From contig JAKNDB010000105.1 in the NCBI GenBank assembly GCA_024305405.1, positions 3,099,501-3,163,500 on the forward strand: 64,000 nucleotides of DNA, given 5' to 3'. The notes below the pieces were generated by a model. That model was not told where the DNA came from, did no database searches, and saw only the letters and a program-made list of their open reading frames with translations. Numbering within the stretch: position 1 is the stretch's first letter; every line of letters starts with the position of its first letter. The position numbers and the translations under genes are program-made. This document shows, piece after piece, positions 1 through 12,796 of this stretch. Origin of the DNA: Dirofilaria immitis (Eukaryota; Nematoda; Chromadorea; Rhabditida; Onchocercidae).

Positions 1-551
1 ATATCTATGATTAATATCATTTTGAGTTTAACAAGATTGATTTTTTCTATGTCAATACCTAAAGGTAACAGTTCGATGCATTCATGCGGATGTTGAAATT
101 ATTTCATAGATTTCAATTAAATGCCTTCATTTTAATGCTATAATGACCTTTAGGAAAATCTTACTTATCTTCTTATAAAGAAAGATGTCTACTCGCATCG
201 AATAGTTGATATAGTATATCTATTGATGTCTTTTTGTTTTATTTCGAGAGTTAAAAGGAAAATAATAATATTTTGAAACTGTTTATGACTCATCGAGTCT
301 TTAGAGCTTGTAACATTTTGGCGTATTCACGCAGTGGTTCCATACACTAACAAGAAGAAATTGAAGTGAATATAAAATGAAATACGGAAAGTGAGTTCCA
401 CGCGAAATTGCTTTAAAAAGAATAGAAAGTTAATTTAGATAAAGTTAATGGAGCGTATTTCAAATTGATGTGAACTGAGTTCTGTTTTTGACCACAATGT
501 AATAATATTAGCAACGAAATGACTATATGTTTTTCAAATTAAATTGACAGT
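1..551. other. Left-edge AT-rich sequence, no gene seen
   Basis: No long frame, splice-bounded exon, RNA gene or repeat is apparent. It may hold the promoter or 5' exons of the putative locus that follows; a basic region would be expected here if that locus encodes a bZIP protein, but none was recognised. Confidence 0.4.
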
Positions 552-1609
552 ATAAGGTAATGAAAGATAGAAATGAGGGACTTGAAGAGAGGATTTAAAA
601 TTTGGTTGAGCAACTAAAACAAGAGAAAATCGATTTTTTCAAACAAAACAACTTGGGGAGTATTTTCTATTTTTATATCCTTTTTGCTTTTTAGAATAAC
701 ATCATTTGCTTATCTTTTTGATAGGCAGTGTGTTAACCATCTTTTGCAATCGATCTAGAACTGATGAACTGTCCTTAGGAATTAATTATTTCATTTAGAA
801 GTTTAAAATACGCTAACGACAGAATATCAACGCCTGAAAATGATTGTGTAAGTTTGAAATTTGTTATAAATATATTAAGATTGAAGCATAGCATCATCGT
901 TGACCATAATCCATAAATGAGCTCTGTCCAATTATCTCATCTGTTAAGCAAGGGATCGAATTAAGCATCAGTTCAAGTCCTATTGCAAGAGACGTCATCG
1001 ATTTTTTAGAAATAGTATTCTGGCTGCATTGTGAGCCATCGAAATATATGCAACAAGAAAAAGCCTCGGATGTTTCATCAGAAAAATTTCAAAATGTCTT
1101 AGAACTTTGTAATTTCTCTAATTTATTTTAAAACAACTCTTAAACTCTGAGTCTTGGTACATTAATATGAAAACATAAATAAAGAATTTAATTATTACGC
1201 ATGAAAACATATCTGCTTAATATTTTTCGAAGATTATCTGAATGACGGCTTGCAGAGTACAATGGTAATATGCAGCACAGCGACCTTTCCCCGATGGCTG
1301 CTTATTTTTCAGATATCACTTATTCACAACCTGGTAACTCTGTTATGGATGGATACTCTTCGTGTATTGAATGTTCTAGCTTACAGTCCGATTGTAAATC
1401 AACTAATCGATTTTAGGAATTGATATACGGTATAGACTGATTTCTAAAAGTAATAAATTCTAAAGTAATAAATAATGTTTCAGGCTTCTTTGACAGCATC
1501 TCCAAGCTTCATATCGAAGTTCGTTGAAAAAATCAGGAGCGGTGAATGCTATGAGTTTGCTACCACAAAATTTCATAACGGACTTCTTGTCCGTCGTTAT
1601 AAGAGATGA
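552..1609 (+). CDS. Putative multi-exon protein, zipper-like coiled coil
   Basis: Unrecognised. Four stretches look coding and are partly bounded by splice signals. Near 560-656 a charged heptad-like segment (MKDRNEGLEERI, then NLVEQLKQEK) resembles a leucine zipper, but an in-frame TAA separates the two halves. A 70-codon frame runs 919-1131. A Ser/Met/Tyr-rich frame follows an acceptor at 1255 (1256-1416). The last exon, 1484-1609, follows a TTTCAG acceptor, is open for 41 codons and ends LLVRRYKR-stop. The order and reading phases of the exons were not resolved. A bZIP factor is possible, but no basic DNA-binding region was seen. The in-frame stop could mean an unrecognised intron, a sequence error or a decaying gene. 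Confidence 0.35.
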
Positions 1610-4600
1610 AGACTGATCAAAATTATTAATTTATATGCCAAGAGTTGGGATTTAACCGCTGATCATTGGTATATAAAGAGTGCTGCTGATAACTGTATTA
1701 ATTTGAAACGCCGTTCTAAATGCACTACATTAAAGCGGCAGCTAGAGAGAAATCCAAACTATCGACGCAGGAGTTCCCTCGTCAAATTATTGATAATCCC
1801 TCTCCAAATTTTACGACTTAGTGCAAAGGCTATGTCGTGATTAATATCTTATGAACTTTTGTGTACGAGACTCCCCACTCTTCATTGTTGTTTTTTTTTC
1901 TTGCTCATTATCATCAGATAATTAACATTTGAAGAAAATTTAATTTGATTTCTTTGTCGGCGTCATCCTGTCCTCTTTCAAACAAACCTTAACTTTTATA
2001 TTCATACTCATTTATGGCATAACTCATGTTAACACAACAGAATAAAAAAACGACGCGCTTGATCAGGATTGATTATGCAAAAGAAAATACATGTAATTTA
2101 TTCATACAACAAAAAATCAAAACATCTATTTTATTTGGTGAACAAATCTGGTGCTGCTAAGGTCAGGATATTTTTACTTAGTATTTTTTCTCTGATATTT
2201 TAGCATTTTTTTGACTTAAACTTATATTTCGGAAATCGAAAATAATATTAGTACTTTTCTATTAAACCTGAGATTACAAGCAACTTGAAAAAATCTCGGA
2301 AGACCATAGGGACTGTAGAATCTGAATTCAACACATAGCATTATTACAGAAATAAGAACACATTGTTGCAACTCCTAAGAAACACATTTTAAGGAAGCTT
2401 CCTCCGTGAAATGAGCGAATTTTTTGCTGCTTTTTCATATTTTTGTGTACAAGAAAGTAATATTCGATCGTGGTAGAATATGACACGATTTCTATAGAAT
2501 TCTTGCAGTTCTGTGACATCTCTAATATTCTCCAAGCGAAGCGCATGCATCAATGCTGACTGAAATTTTCGATTTAATTTGCTTTCAATTCTCAATTGTT
2601 GCATTAAGCATTATACATATCCGAACGGCTGATATATATCCACGTAAATCATGAGGACATTATTATCATTAATTTGCCAAAGTATTTGCCTATATTAACA
2701 ATAGACTGGGTGAAACAGGAATCCCAGCAATTTATTTTCATTTCAGTTCCAAATTTTTTTCTATGTTTTATTCTGAAATCTGTAAGAAATATCGGGAGGT
2801 GAAGCATCCACTGAAATTAATTTCTCTATTTCAAATTTTTATGATAATAAAATCAGACAAAAGTACGAAGCAACATACGGGAATGCCGTTTCTTTGTTTT
2901 CTACTCGCCGCTGGTGTGAAAGGTTCAAGTTTGAACACATTCGTTTTATTCTCGCAGCAACAATGCGTGATATAAGATATACCACAGACGATTCAATTTC
3001 TGAATGAGATTTTTCAATAATCTACTTCAACGATCAATTATGGCAGTAAAAGAGTAGAGTTTAGAAATAAATAAATTCAGGCAGAAGTTCGACAATGAAT
3101 ATGATTATTAAGCAGTACTCTGAAGCATTAACCTACTAACAAAACCTAAATGAGCCGCTAAAACAGCCACCGCTTTTCTAAGCAATAACTGCATATTTTC
3201 CTCCGAAAATTCATTCGCCATGTCTTGCCTGCAATATTCGCGACTTTTAAAAACTCAGTGAAGGAAAAAAAGTTTTGCCACTCCACTTAATTTCCAAAAA
3301 TTCTGAATAATAGGTTCCAGAATATCGTTTTTTCTCCACTTTTCAAGAAAAACTGAAGTTTTTAAAGCACTTACATATTAAGTAGACTTAATTTAAGGGG
3401 ATTGAACACAGGTATTGATGGCGGTGGTCCCATCCTTACTCGGTAGCAATTAATTTTACGATTATACCACAACAGTGAAATGGTATGCATCACCAGCGGA
3501 TCGAAGTGAATCCTGCAATGCGAGCTTTCGCCAAAACACTCCAACTTTTATTTATGTCATTTAGAAGACATCATTACTTACAATCAAAATTTTGATCTCC
3601 ATTTCCTAAATATGATGAAATTCAATGCAAAACAGGAAAATAAGAATATGAATTAAAAAGCCTACTGAAATTAATGTCAGGTTTAAACTAAATGTAATAT
3701 AATATGTGCTTCTTCACAATCCAAACAAAATTTACTCAGTAATGTTAGATTTTTTCATTGTTTCAAGTGATCTGCTGATTGATGTATCTTGTTCAGTGAA
3801 ATTGCCTGAAAGTATTTATCCAACTGAATATTTTAATGTTACCAACTCAAGATACTCTGAATTTAAAAAAAAAAGTGAACAACAATGACGTCCTATTTCA
3901 CGAACTTCGTTCAAAGTTCTGAATATCAAACGAAATCCTGATCCATGAAATCAGGACCGAGGAATTTGGAGAACTAACCAATATCAGATTTTCAAGGAAG
4001 TATTCCAGCCCCAAACTCACGCAACATTACCTCACATCCGGACCAACAACAAAGTTTTGTAGAGATCCTAAAAAATAAAATAGGAAAGTTGTCAACCTTG
4101 AATTTGGAAACTCGATTTTCAGAAGTGGCGAAAGATTAAATTCCATTAGACAGTAACACTACTGTTATGATCTCGAAGTGTAGCACAATTATATCAATGT
4201 CTGGAGGGATGTCTTATTAAAATTAATGGTAATTTGAAAGACCAGTAACTAATCGCGAATAATCTTTTCGAAGAGACTAGAAGGAAATGTTAATCATTCA
4301 AAATTTTAATAATTACACTTTAATATCTTGCCGCAACTTCCAAGTAAAGAATTCTGCTGACATGGAATATAAAATAAACAAGCTAATTATTCATTGCCAA
4401 GGTAAAGTGTATTTTATACACGCATTATTTATTCAAATTAATGCAAACTGTAACTGAAATTTTTATTCTGTATTGAATCAAATATATGTTTAAGCTATGC
4501 GACGAATATGTCTAGCTTATCGAATTAACAAAATAACAAAGTGATGACCTGAATCAAGTAGAATACATTGATATGAATACATTATTCGAAGCACAGTATG

Positions 4601-4913
4601 CTTTCTTAATCCTACTGCCTCTTAGTTATACGGCTAATTTGAGATAAAACTGCGTATTCAAAATATATTAAATCTGAAAATTCCGATCATATTAGAAAAT
4701 CAAATGGATAATGAAGACTTTATGAACAGATAAAGTAGCTTTGCGTATGGACGAAGGTATCTAGTACTAAAAGAAATATAGAAGTAGGACAACCACACAG
4801 GCATTTAAACATAAAACTAACCAGCTAAAGCAAGAAATATAAAAAAAAAAGTAAATAAAGAATATTACACTTCAGACGCTTTCCTAAATAAATCCCTAGA
4901 TATCAGAGAGATA
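1610..4913. other. Intergenic, no supported gene
   Basis: Only short unsupported frames (70 codons or fewer) on both strands. None shows a conserved motif or paired splice sites. The segment near 3420-3560 is slightly less AT-rich than its surroundings but gave no recognisable exon. Confidence 0.4.
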
Positions 4914-6919
4914 TCAAATGAGATCATCTTCAAAAAGATCCGGTAATGTTTCACCCTGACTCAAACTAAAAATATAATCACGCTCGGATGGCGGTGGGCT
5001 TAATTTTCTCATCACTTCTCGAATTTCTGAAAGTAAAATTAACTTCATCGAAATTTTTGGCGAAAAAAATAATTGAAATATGTTCATAAAGAAATTACCT
5101 TGACTAAATGTAGGGCTGGTTTGTGTTTGTGACTGTAGTGAACTGCATGCCTGCTGAGATGATTTTTGACATTCACTTTCTGAAAGCATTATATTTTGAA
5201 TAAAAAAATCTTGTTTATTGGTCTATATAATCATTCCTTTACAAACATGTATGATCATCTTTTTAATTATATTATAATAAATCATCTCCATTTTATTATT
5301 GCATTGCTCGAAGCTTACTGCATAATTTAGAAAAATAATTGTTTCAAAAAAAAATAATTGCTTACGAGAAGGAATAAAAGGTAATACGGGATCAGACTGA
5401 TCGCTAAATTCTTCATCCAATCGTCTTTTCTTTAGCAAACTTTCATCTTCATCCTCCTCTAGAAACTGTCCAGGTACATCGCTCTCCACAACGTACGTCA
5501 TAGGCTACAACTTATGCTACAAAGTTTTTGCAAAATAATTGAAACCCCTCAAAAAGAAACGATAATTTTTGTTCATATAAAACTATAAATATTTAGAATA
5601 CCTGGGATTTGTTAGCAAATAAATCGCCTTGACCTTGAGTACTGTTTATTTCTCCCAGCAATGTTGCATTCGTGGGGCCAAATGTGCTTTTCAAGCGCAA
5701 ATTGTATTGTATATCAAAGTCACGTATCTATATCTCTCAGTTTTAAATGAAAATCGAAATTTATTATATGCAAAAGAATATTAGAGAGAGATTTATAAAC
5801 TGTATAAACAAACCCTTGGTGGTGCACCAATTTCAACGAAAGTGCCAGGAGGAGCTTGTATCGCAAAAACTCGACTATCTTCAAAAACGGACAATACGTC
5901 TTCCTCCGTTAGATATGCCAACTTCATGTTTTTTTGATATTCACTAACATTTCGTAAACTCTAGATTAAATTATAGAAATATACACAATATAATATAAAT
6001 AAAATCAAATTATAATCGAAGCGATCAAAGTTTAGACTTGTTTCATCCATTTAATATGTGTGTCGAGAATGCGTTCTTCCTTTTCTAGCTCTTCCAATTC
6101 GGTCTTCCGTTTCAAGATGCGCTTCTGTTCTTCAGGATCAGTATCTGGGAACGAACCATGCTTCCTTAGCTTCCCACCTCTTTAAGCAAAGATCATATTA
6201 ATTGGAAATAAGAAAAACTTATTAAAAAAATCGTTGTCGATAAGATTATCATTTGAAACTTACTTCCAATTAATAATATTTTTTGATTTTTTTCAATTAA
6301 TCCGATACCTTCCAATACGTTGGTTATATCATATATCCTTCGTTTTTGTCGCACTTGTAGTTCTTCAGCGGCCTTCAGAGTACATAAAAAAACTTTCGAA
6401 ACTATTCATATTTTGTTTACAAGAACGTAAAATCTAAATTAAATAAGCTTCATTTTAAACAACCGGCTTTCTCGATAGTTATTTCATTCCTCAATAATTA
6501 AACAGAAAAATGAACTTTCCAGCGGCCAAAGACGGAATGAAATCGTTGAGAACATTAGTACGGCATTCTGATGCAGCGAACAACGAAATCAATAAATCAG
6601 AAATCATACCAAGAAAGATGATTTCTTGATTATCTCACTGAATCTCGGCAGATGTGAACAGAAACTCAAGAATTCTCACAATATTCAAGTCGACAATGCC
6701 ACCTCGTGCTCGCTGCAACAAATCAACAAATCGCTGAGTCAATATACCAAGTGATTTTTCGGCACGACATACGGATGATGGTTGCTTCGTATCCTCATCA
6801 TCGACTGATTCTTCATCATACCCACTTGCAACAATTTCGGAATCTTTGTCCTCCATACTTCTTTGACTCGATCCATCGGCTTCCAGTGACCGATGTCTCC
6901 ATTGTTTCATACTAGTCAT
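4914..6919 (-). CDS. efl-1: E2F-family transcription factor (E2F4/5 type)
   Basis: Binds E2F promoter sites with a DP partner and is held by Rb-family pocket proteins to time cell-cycle gene expression. Exons in transcript order: 6680-6919, 6264-6372, 6038-6179, 5814-5960, 5602-5727, 5366-5504, 5099-5179, 4914-5026, about 366 residues. Exon 1 carries [18 protein letters not shown], the winged-helix start. Exon 2 has the DNA-contact motif [20 protein letters not shown]. Exons 3-5 carry the leucine-rich and marked-box dimerisation regions ([30 protein letters not shown]). The last exon ends with the acidic pocket-binding motif [20 protein letters not shown]. An AAAG precedes the chosen ATG and could be a trans-splice acceptor. 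After GLIEK the conserved KSKN-W motif appears only if one A is added to the run at 6287-6293, so the exon reads as frameshifted here. The symbol follows the nematode E2F4/5 orthologue; family assignment is firm, orthology likely. Confidence 0.93.
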
Positions 6920-7675
6920 GCTTTAAAAATAATGTAGTTAGTCAAATTAGGAATTCAATAAAAAAATCCAACCGTGAAAAATACTTTCAAAGCAAATTCA
7001 ATCAAGATAAATTTCTTTTATATCAGTGAAATAAAAACAGCAATAAGGAACGACAATTTATAGGACTCTATGTATGTATCGAAACAATTTAACATAAATA
7101 GGCTTAAACTGATATAAACTAAAAATCCATCTCTTACCGATAGACGATTTCACAAATTTCTAATGGTGTAGAACCGAGATATTTAAGACCCTAATTCCAA
7201 AGTATTTAGGCACTGTTTTCAAAACGATAGTGAAGTGCACTAACAAAATTTAAACAAACTTGAGGAGCCCTTATCACATATATGTAAGACAGAATGATAT
7301 AGAAGGAAGTAAAATGATAGATTTCCCGATTATTTAAAAACGATTAACAGTTTCCGTTGCAAACGGTTCATAAAAATTAAAACTATAAGCTTTCAAATTT
7401 TTAATAAGTCTCGGACAGAAATATGATACAACAGCTAATAGATAGTAGGTCTTCGCTGAGGTAAGCACTATAAATCTGTATTTTCAATTTTTCACTCATA
7501 GATTTCCAACAGAGCTTAAACGCCTCCGCCTTTACCTCTTCCAAAAAAAAAAAAAGAAAATTGCACTGATAATTCATGCAATCATATATATTACAGAACA
7601 GTAAAGAATTTGATTTACATCAAGAAATAAAAAAGTATTATAACAAACATCTCTACATGCAAAAAATAACAAATC
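6920..7675. other. Spacer between LEO1 and E2F genes
   Basis: A 756-base gap between two minus-strand genes. It should hold the LEO1 3' UTR and E2F promoter. A poly-A tract lies near 7543-7560. No further exon was found. Confidence 0.5.
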
Positions 7676-10600
7676 CTAATTTTCTTCTTCATCATCATCA
7701 ATAATCACTTTTCTTTTCTTCTGTTTTCTCCTTTCCTGCAATATGGATCCTAATCACTTTGAATCTATATATGGAAACTCACAGAATTCTTAAACTCAAA
7801 TGTAAGGAAATACGACAACAATCGCATAATATTAAATAAATAGTATTAAGCGAATAACCTGGTCACTGTCACTGTCTTCGCTGTCTTTTTAGCATCATGC
7901 AATCGTTTAGAATCTGAATCCTCGGAATCTGAATGACCGATCAAGGGCTTATCATCCAAACCATGTTTGTAACGATTCTTAATAGCAGATATTGACTCTT
8001 CTTCTATAAAAGATAATATTCGGAAGCAACATTTGTCCATAAATGAAAGATAAATGGCCAAAAATTAGAGCAAAAATCTTTAGTTGCACCAGAATCTTCG
8101 TCTCTATCTTCCAAGAAGTTAGCAGTCAATCCTGATCGATTTAAGTTTGGACGCATACGATTACGTCTCTGTTGTGCTTCACGACGACTTTGAGCACGCA
8201 TACGTTCTTCCTCTTTCCGAACTATTTCCTGAAACAGTCCTTACTGCATTTCAATATTTTTTTCATTATGCATGTAAAAAAATAAAAGATACGAAGTGGA
8301 TAATTTGATACCGCCTTTTTCGATTCTGGATTCGAACCAACTGCAGTCAAAACTTTCACTTTCTGCGATTTGTTAGATCGATCTGCCATTGACAAGGTAA
8401 CTTTCCGATGTGTAATAGAATCAGTTGAATGTGGTCGAAATACAAGTTTTCCCTGCAAATAAAAATATCCTTCGTTCAATTAAAAGTATATAAGGAAGAA
8501 AATAAAACGGCTTTCTCAAATCGCTTTATCCATACTAAAAAAAAAGCAAAATTTTCTATGCTTCGATTACGTGTCATAATTAAAAAATGCAGTAGGCCTT
8601 AAGTTTGGGAAGGTTAAAAATGAAAGTAGAAACAATATTTTGATTAAAAAGTTGAAAACTGAGACTTACTTAAAAACAGCATGCCCTTGTAAACCTGCGC
8701 CTTGTCGCAAGAACAAATGATTGTCAAGTTGCATCGGCTGTATCATTACATCGAAAATTTCTCCACCAAGATAGAGAGACATCCTGAAATGTTTCTTAAC
8801 GAACAATTATCGAAATTTCAAATAATAATAAATCCAGCAGATGTAGAAAAACCAAAAACTTAAGAGAAAACATACGTTCCATCCGACCAACGGACAATTT
8901 TGAATTTCCTTGTTTTTGTATATTACCATCATCATCCAACATATAACGCCAACGGATTGTATTTTCTACCTACAAATAAAGCAGCTTGAAGTTATATATT
9001 ACAGTAAAAATCGGTAGTGACTCAGTATAAATTGATGTAATTATAAGAACAAATAACTAATTATAAGAACAAATAAGCACTACTATATTTTTATAGTCGC
9101 ATTTAATGGGTTTTGCTGCTACTCCGCTATACAATTAGAGAATATTGGTCCTACTGTTGGCGTAATAATAACTACGCATCTTTTCGCGCAGATATTAACT
9201 GGAAATAATATATAGTTGCTTGATCAAAAGGAGACGTATTGCGTCGAATGTCAAAGCAGTTTAGATATTCCGTTTATTCATTTCAGCAAGCTTAACTTCT
9301 TGCGCAACTCAAATTTAAATAAAATACAGGTTTAGCAGGCTTTAAAAAACTTTTTTTCTAGTGATTTATTCGAGACTTCACTATTAAAAAACAGCAAAGA
9401 AGTTAAGTGATGCATATTTTAACGCGTTTGTTAACTGTAAAACAATTTAATCAAGCAAAACGAAGAATGCATACACGCAATTTTAGTCTGGTACGTCCTT
9501 CTTCATCCAACAAATCATCCTCATCAAATTCATCTTCGTAGTGATCTTGGTCGAAAGGGCGCGGTTCAATACTCAAAAAGTTTGGGAATTTCACGAAATA
9601 GAGTCCTTCATCAGTGAATTTTGGACAAATTCTTGCAGTATTAACTTCAACAACTGTCGGTTCGATACGCTCAGTATCTGCAACATCTGTTTCTGGATCA
9701 GGATATAAACGCGGCCCAACTATATCGTCTTCTGTCAATTCCTGAAAAGAATTTCTATATCGAGTGATAAAACTAATTGCTGAAGTGAGTAGTCTTATTA
9801 AGTATGTTTCACTTCATAACTGTAGATTCGGCATATCAACAAAGGGTAACCAAAATATTTAACGCTTTTTCATAAATCATAAATTCATAAATAAATCATG
9901 AAAAATGGACGAAATTATTAATCCATAATGGTAACAAAAAACATTCGCTAATACGGTAATAATGTCATATATTTAAACTATTTGATTTATAATAAAAACT
10001 TTCATATTTTTGAAATCAATTGATTTGAACATCCCTTCAAAGCAAGATTTGATATAACTCCATCCATTTTTATGATTTATAAAAAGCGTTAAATAATATG
10101 ACCTCGTGTTTTGCACTACATTTTTTGTTATTTGAGACAATGAAAATTTCTAGTGGTAGTAGAATATTCTTCCAGTTGTGATGAGAGAATCACCATAATT
10201 CTTACGATTTGATGAAGTTTCACATGTCTGACATAGAATATTTAAAATAACTACAGATTTTGCAATCAATAAAACATCGATTTCATGCCGAAAATCAAGA
10301 AAATCTTTATTTAGAAAACTAAAAATATAAACCTTTTGTTCGTCGCCACTTTCCTTGTCGCTTCCATTTTCTGATAATGCAATGCCTTTAAATACTTGTT
10401 TCTTCTCCTCTACTTCGCCTGCTTCTGAAGAGCTTTTCGACGTATTAGCATCATCCTTTTCACTGTCATCGAACTCTTTTGCTTCATCTAGTTCTCGTTC
10501 CGAAACTCCATCTGAATCATCAGAAACAGTAGGGAGTGGCTGCTGTTCTGAGGGGACATCTGAATTTTCCTCAAGAGAGTCTGAATCATCATCACTTTCT

Positions 10601-10905
10601 GTCAAGACCATATTTTGTTGTCCCAATGGTGGAGATTTGCTCTTTTCAGCAGCGAAACCTTTTTCTAGAAATAATTCGCAATTATCATACAACCACAATC
10701 ACAGTAACAATAGTAACAATGCCATCAATAAAATTCAGCAGACAAAAACCTGATTTTTACCTTTCTTTCGCATTTGTTCATCATCATTATCTGATGATGC
10801 GACTATGTTTTGTTGTCGCTGTTCCGTAGCGGAATCGTCTTCCGATGCGTTTTCGCGGATATTTCCTCTTAATTCATCATCGCTTGAACCATTATCCGAA
10901 GACAT
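7676..10905 (-). CDS. leo-1: RNA polymerase-associated protein LEO1 (PAF1 complex)
   Basis: LEO1 is a nuclear PAF1-complex subunit acting in Pol II elongation and co-transcriptional histone modification. Exons in order: 10761-10905, 10333-10664, 9475-9741, 8876-8969, 8670-8783, 8312-8452, 8090-8228, 7859-8003, 7676-7735. The start [12 protein letters not shown] opens an Asp/Glu/Ser-rich acidic N-terminus typical of LEO1. The core follows: [59 protein letters not shown], then the Arg/Glu-rich helix [17 protein letters not shown] and AIKNRYKHG. The last exon gives a basic then acidic tail ending [13 protein letters not shown]. As written the gene is interrupted: one A is missing near 8898-8901 (before IVRWSDG), one near 7886-7890 (before the DSEDSDSD tail), and the 8783/8452 exon junction is one base short. 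All conserved motifs are otherwise intact, so sequence error is more likely than a pseudogene. Confidence 0.93.
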
Positions 10906-11718
10906 TAGTTACGCTGAACACTTGCATTTAATAAAAATAAACGCTACTCACATCTTACCAGCCATTAACCGGCAAAAACTCATCTTTCCCGCTCAACTTT
11001 ATTACCCAAGAAGCATAACATCATATCCACAGTCATTCATTTCATAATATACCATCAGCAGCTCATTTTTCTTACTACTGCATCATTGCAATTCGAAATC
11101 ATAAATTATTCTAATACTACATAAATCATACATCACCCAATCCAGTCCTAACCCGACACGGTAACTACATCCCACATAAGTAAATACTGACGATGCAAGA
11201 TGAAGCGAAACAAATGCGGCCCGTCACATTTTGGCAACAGGAAAAAAACATGAGACCTGGTGGGTATGTGCATTAAGAGGATGGTGATCGGATGTGCTCA
11301 CCAGTGTAACGCGCCGCTAAGACTAATTTATCGACAGTTTTCCGAAGATTTAGCAATTCCGAAGAAATTGATCTAAGGTGATACTTTATCCTTTGTAGTG
11401 CTGTGGAAGTATATTATCAGTATTGCCAATGTACTTCTCCTTTTATTCTGCAAATATTCCATTCCATCCACACTAATTCCAAATATGTAGAAATTTATTA
11501 ATAAAACTGCGATTTATGAATATCTGGATGCACTAATGCTCTCGTAAAAGAAAGCGAAGAGCGAGACTAAAATAAATGCAGCGATTAGCATGAAAACTTT
11601 AATTACAAAGAGATGATATTAGTTTATGCAGCGAACTGATAAGAACATATCAGTAAGATGAAAGGCATAATTTAGGTGAATTGGGATATTTGTTGATAAA
11701 TTTAATTGAAGTTTTCAG
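10906..11718. promoter_or_regulatory. Shared upstream region of LEO1 and mL42/LIPT2
   Basis: LEO1 starts leftwards at 10905, and the mL42 gene reads rightwards with its first confident exon at 11719, so promoters of both must lie in this stretch of about 800 bases. It probably also contains the unplaced first exon of mL42: a frame around 11325-11380 ending SEEIDLR at a GTGATA donor has the right phase, but no in-frame ATG was found. No specific binding site is claimed. Confidence 0.45.
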
Positions 11719-12667
11719 CAAACCGCATACGATAGTTTGCAAGAGTGGCGTGATAGCTTGTTGGCATCCGGAGAGATCGTTTCCTTACGAGCACTCCAAA
11801 CCTATTGATTTAAAAAATTAGAAGTGGAAAAGCAGGTTATTCTTGTTTAATTTTGAAACTATGATTCTTGCTAATCGGTGAAGCCTTATCAGATATATAA
11901 ATATATGATGTGCAATAAATAACTTTTGTATTACAAAGTCGTTTTTATCTCTTTATGTGCAATAAATTTTATGTTGCAAAATTGTTTTTATTTCTCTTTA
12001 CATTATCATTTTCCAGGTTAAGTAAGTAAGGATGTAAAACTAATCTATTTTGTCGAAATTTTACTTTGAAAAAGATTTTTAAGTTGAATGTATGCCATCG
12101 CATTATGTTTTTACTTTTGAAATTGCAGAGTTCGGGTGCGCTAAGTAAAGAGGTCGAGTGTATTGCTGATTTACAGGGTTCTCTCTCACGTACAGGCCCT
12201 CGTAACTATATACTTCGTGAAATATTTTATACTGGCAAACACGAGTGGTATACAAGGTATTTATTTTTCTATTTTTAAAACTTCAAGAATAAGTAACAGT
12301 CACTTATTAAATTGTGATACATACTAAGCTTGGACTGAAGTAACTTATAATTTCCTTAGTTTATGTATGGAGATCTTTGCGTAGTCTTCATGCATATCTA
12401 ACATTGTATGAAAAGAGCTACAGAAATATGCTTCAAAAGCTTCGATCAATCTGAAACGATATTGTGCAAGTCTTCAGCTAATGTACTTCTTCAATTTAAA
12501 TAGCAACATATGGAGATTCATAAATTATATTTCCCTGGAATGAACTTAGATATTTTTCACCTATTTTTAAATGATTTATCTGAAAATACTCTTTCTAATG
12601 CGACTCCAGGTACCGTGAGGAAAGATTGCGCTCTGTAGCAGCACCTGATCCAAAGAGACGGAAGTGA
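11719..12667 (+). CDS. MRPL42: Mitochondrial large-subunit ribosomal protein mL42
   Basis: A structural protein of the mitochondrial 39S subunit. Confident exons are 11719-11835, 12129-12256 and 12610-12667; the 5' exon is unresolved. The first shows HTIVCKSGVIACWHPERSFP then YEHSKPI, matching the mL42 signature (T-I-V-C-x-H-P with P-Y-E-H-T-K-P-I in vertebrates). The later exons end GKHEWYTRYREERLR with a basic Lys/Arg tail, matching the family's K-H-x-W-Y-x-x-x-R-Y end. The first exon meets a stop after DLKN unless one A is added to the run at 11812-11817; with it, the frame continues KLEVEKQ into the next exon at the right phase. LIPT2 begins 129 bases downstream on the same strand, so the two are probably co-transcribed. 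Confidence 0.85.
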
Positions 12668-12796
12668 TCACTGTTGAAAGGCTGTTTGAAATATTGCTTC
12701 ATAGTCTCATCTTCAATCGTCGGTTTTTCAATCAAATCAAACTCTGGATTTTTGTTTTTATTATTTTCTATTAAAACATCAATTTTTTGAATCTAC

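Noticed and set aside
10355..10829. Long Ser-rich plus-strand frames
   Set aside because: These are the antisense of the acidic Asp/Glu/Ser-rich LEO1 N-terminus, a compositional shadow.
7676..10905. LEO1 as a pseudogene because of several frame breaks
   Set aside because: All breaks are one-base losses, two of them clearly in A/T runs, with motifs conserved on both sides, and unrelated neighbours show the same defect, so sequence error is the better explanation.
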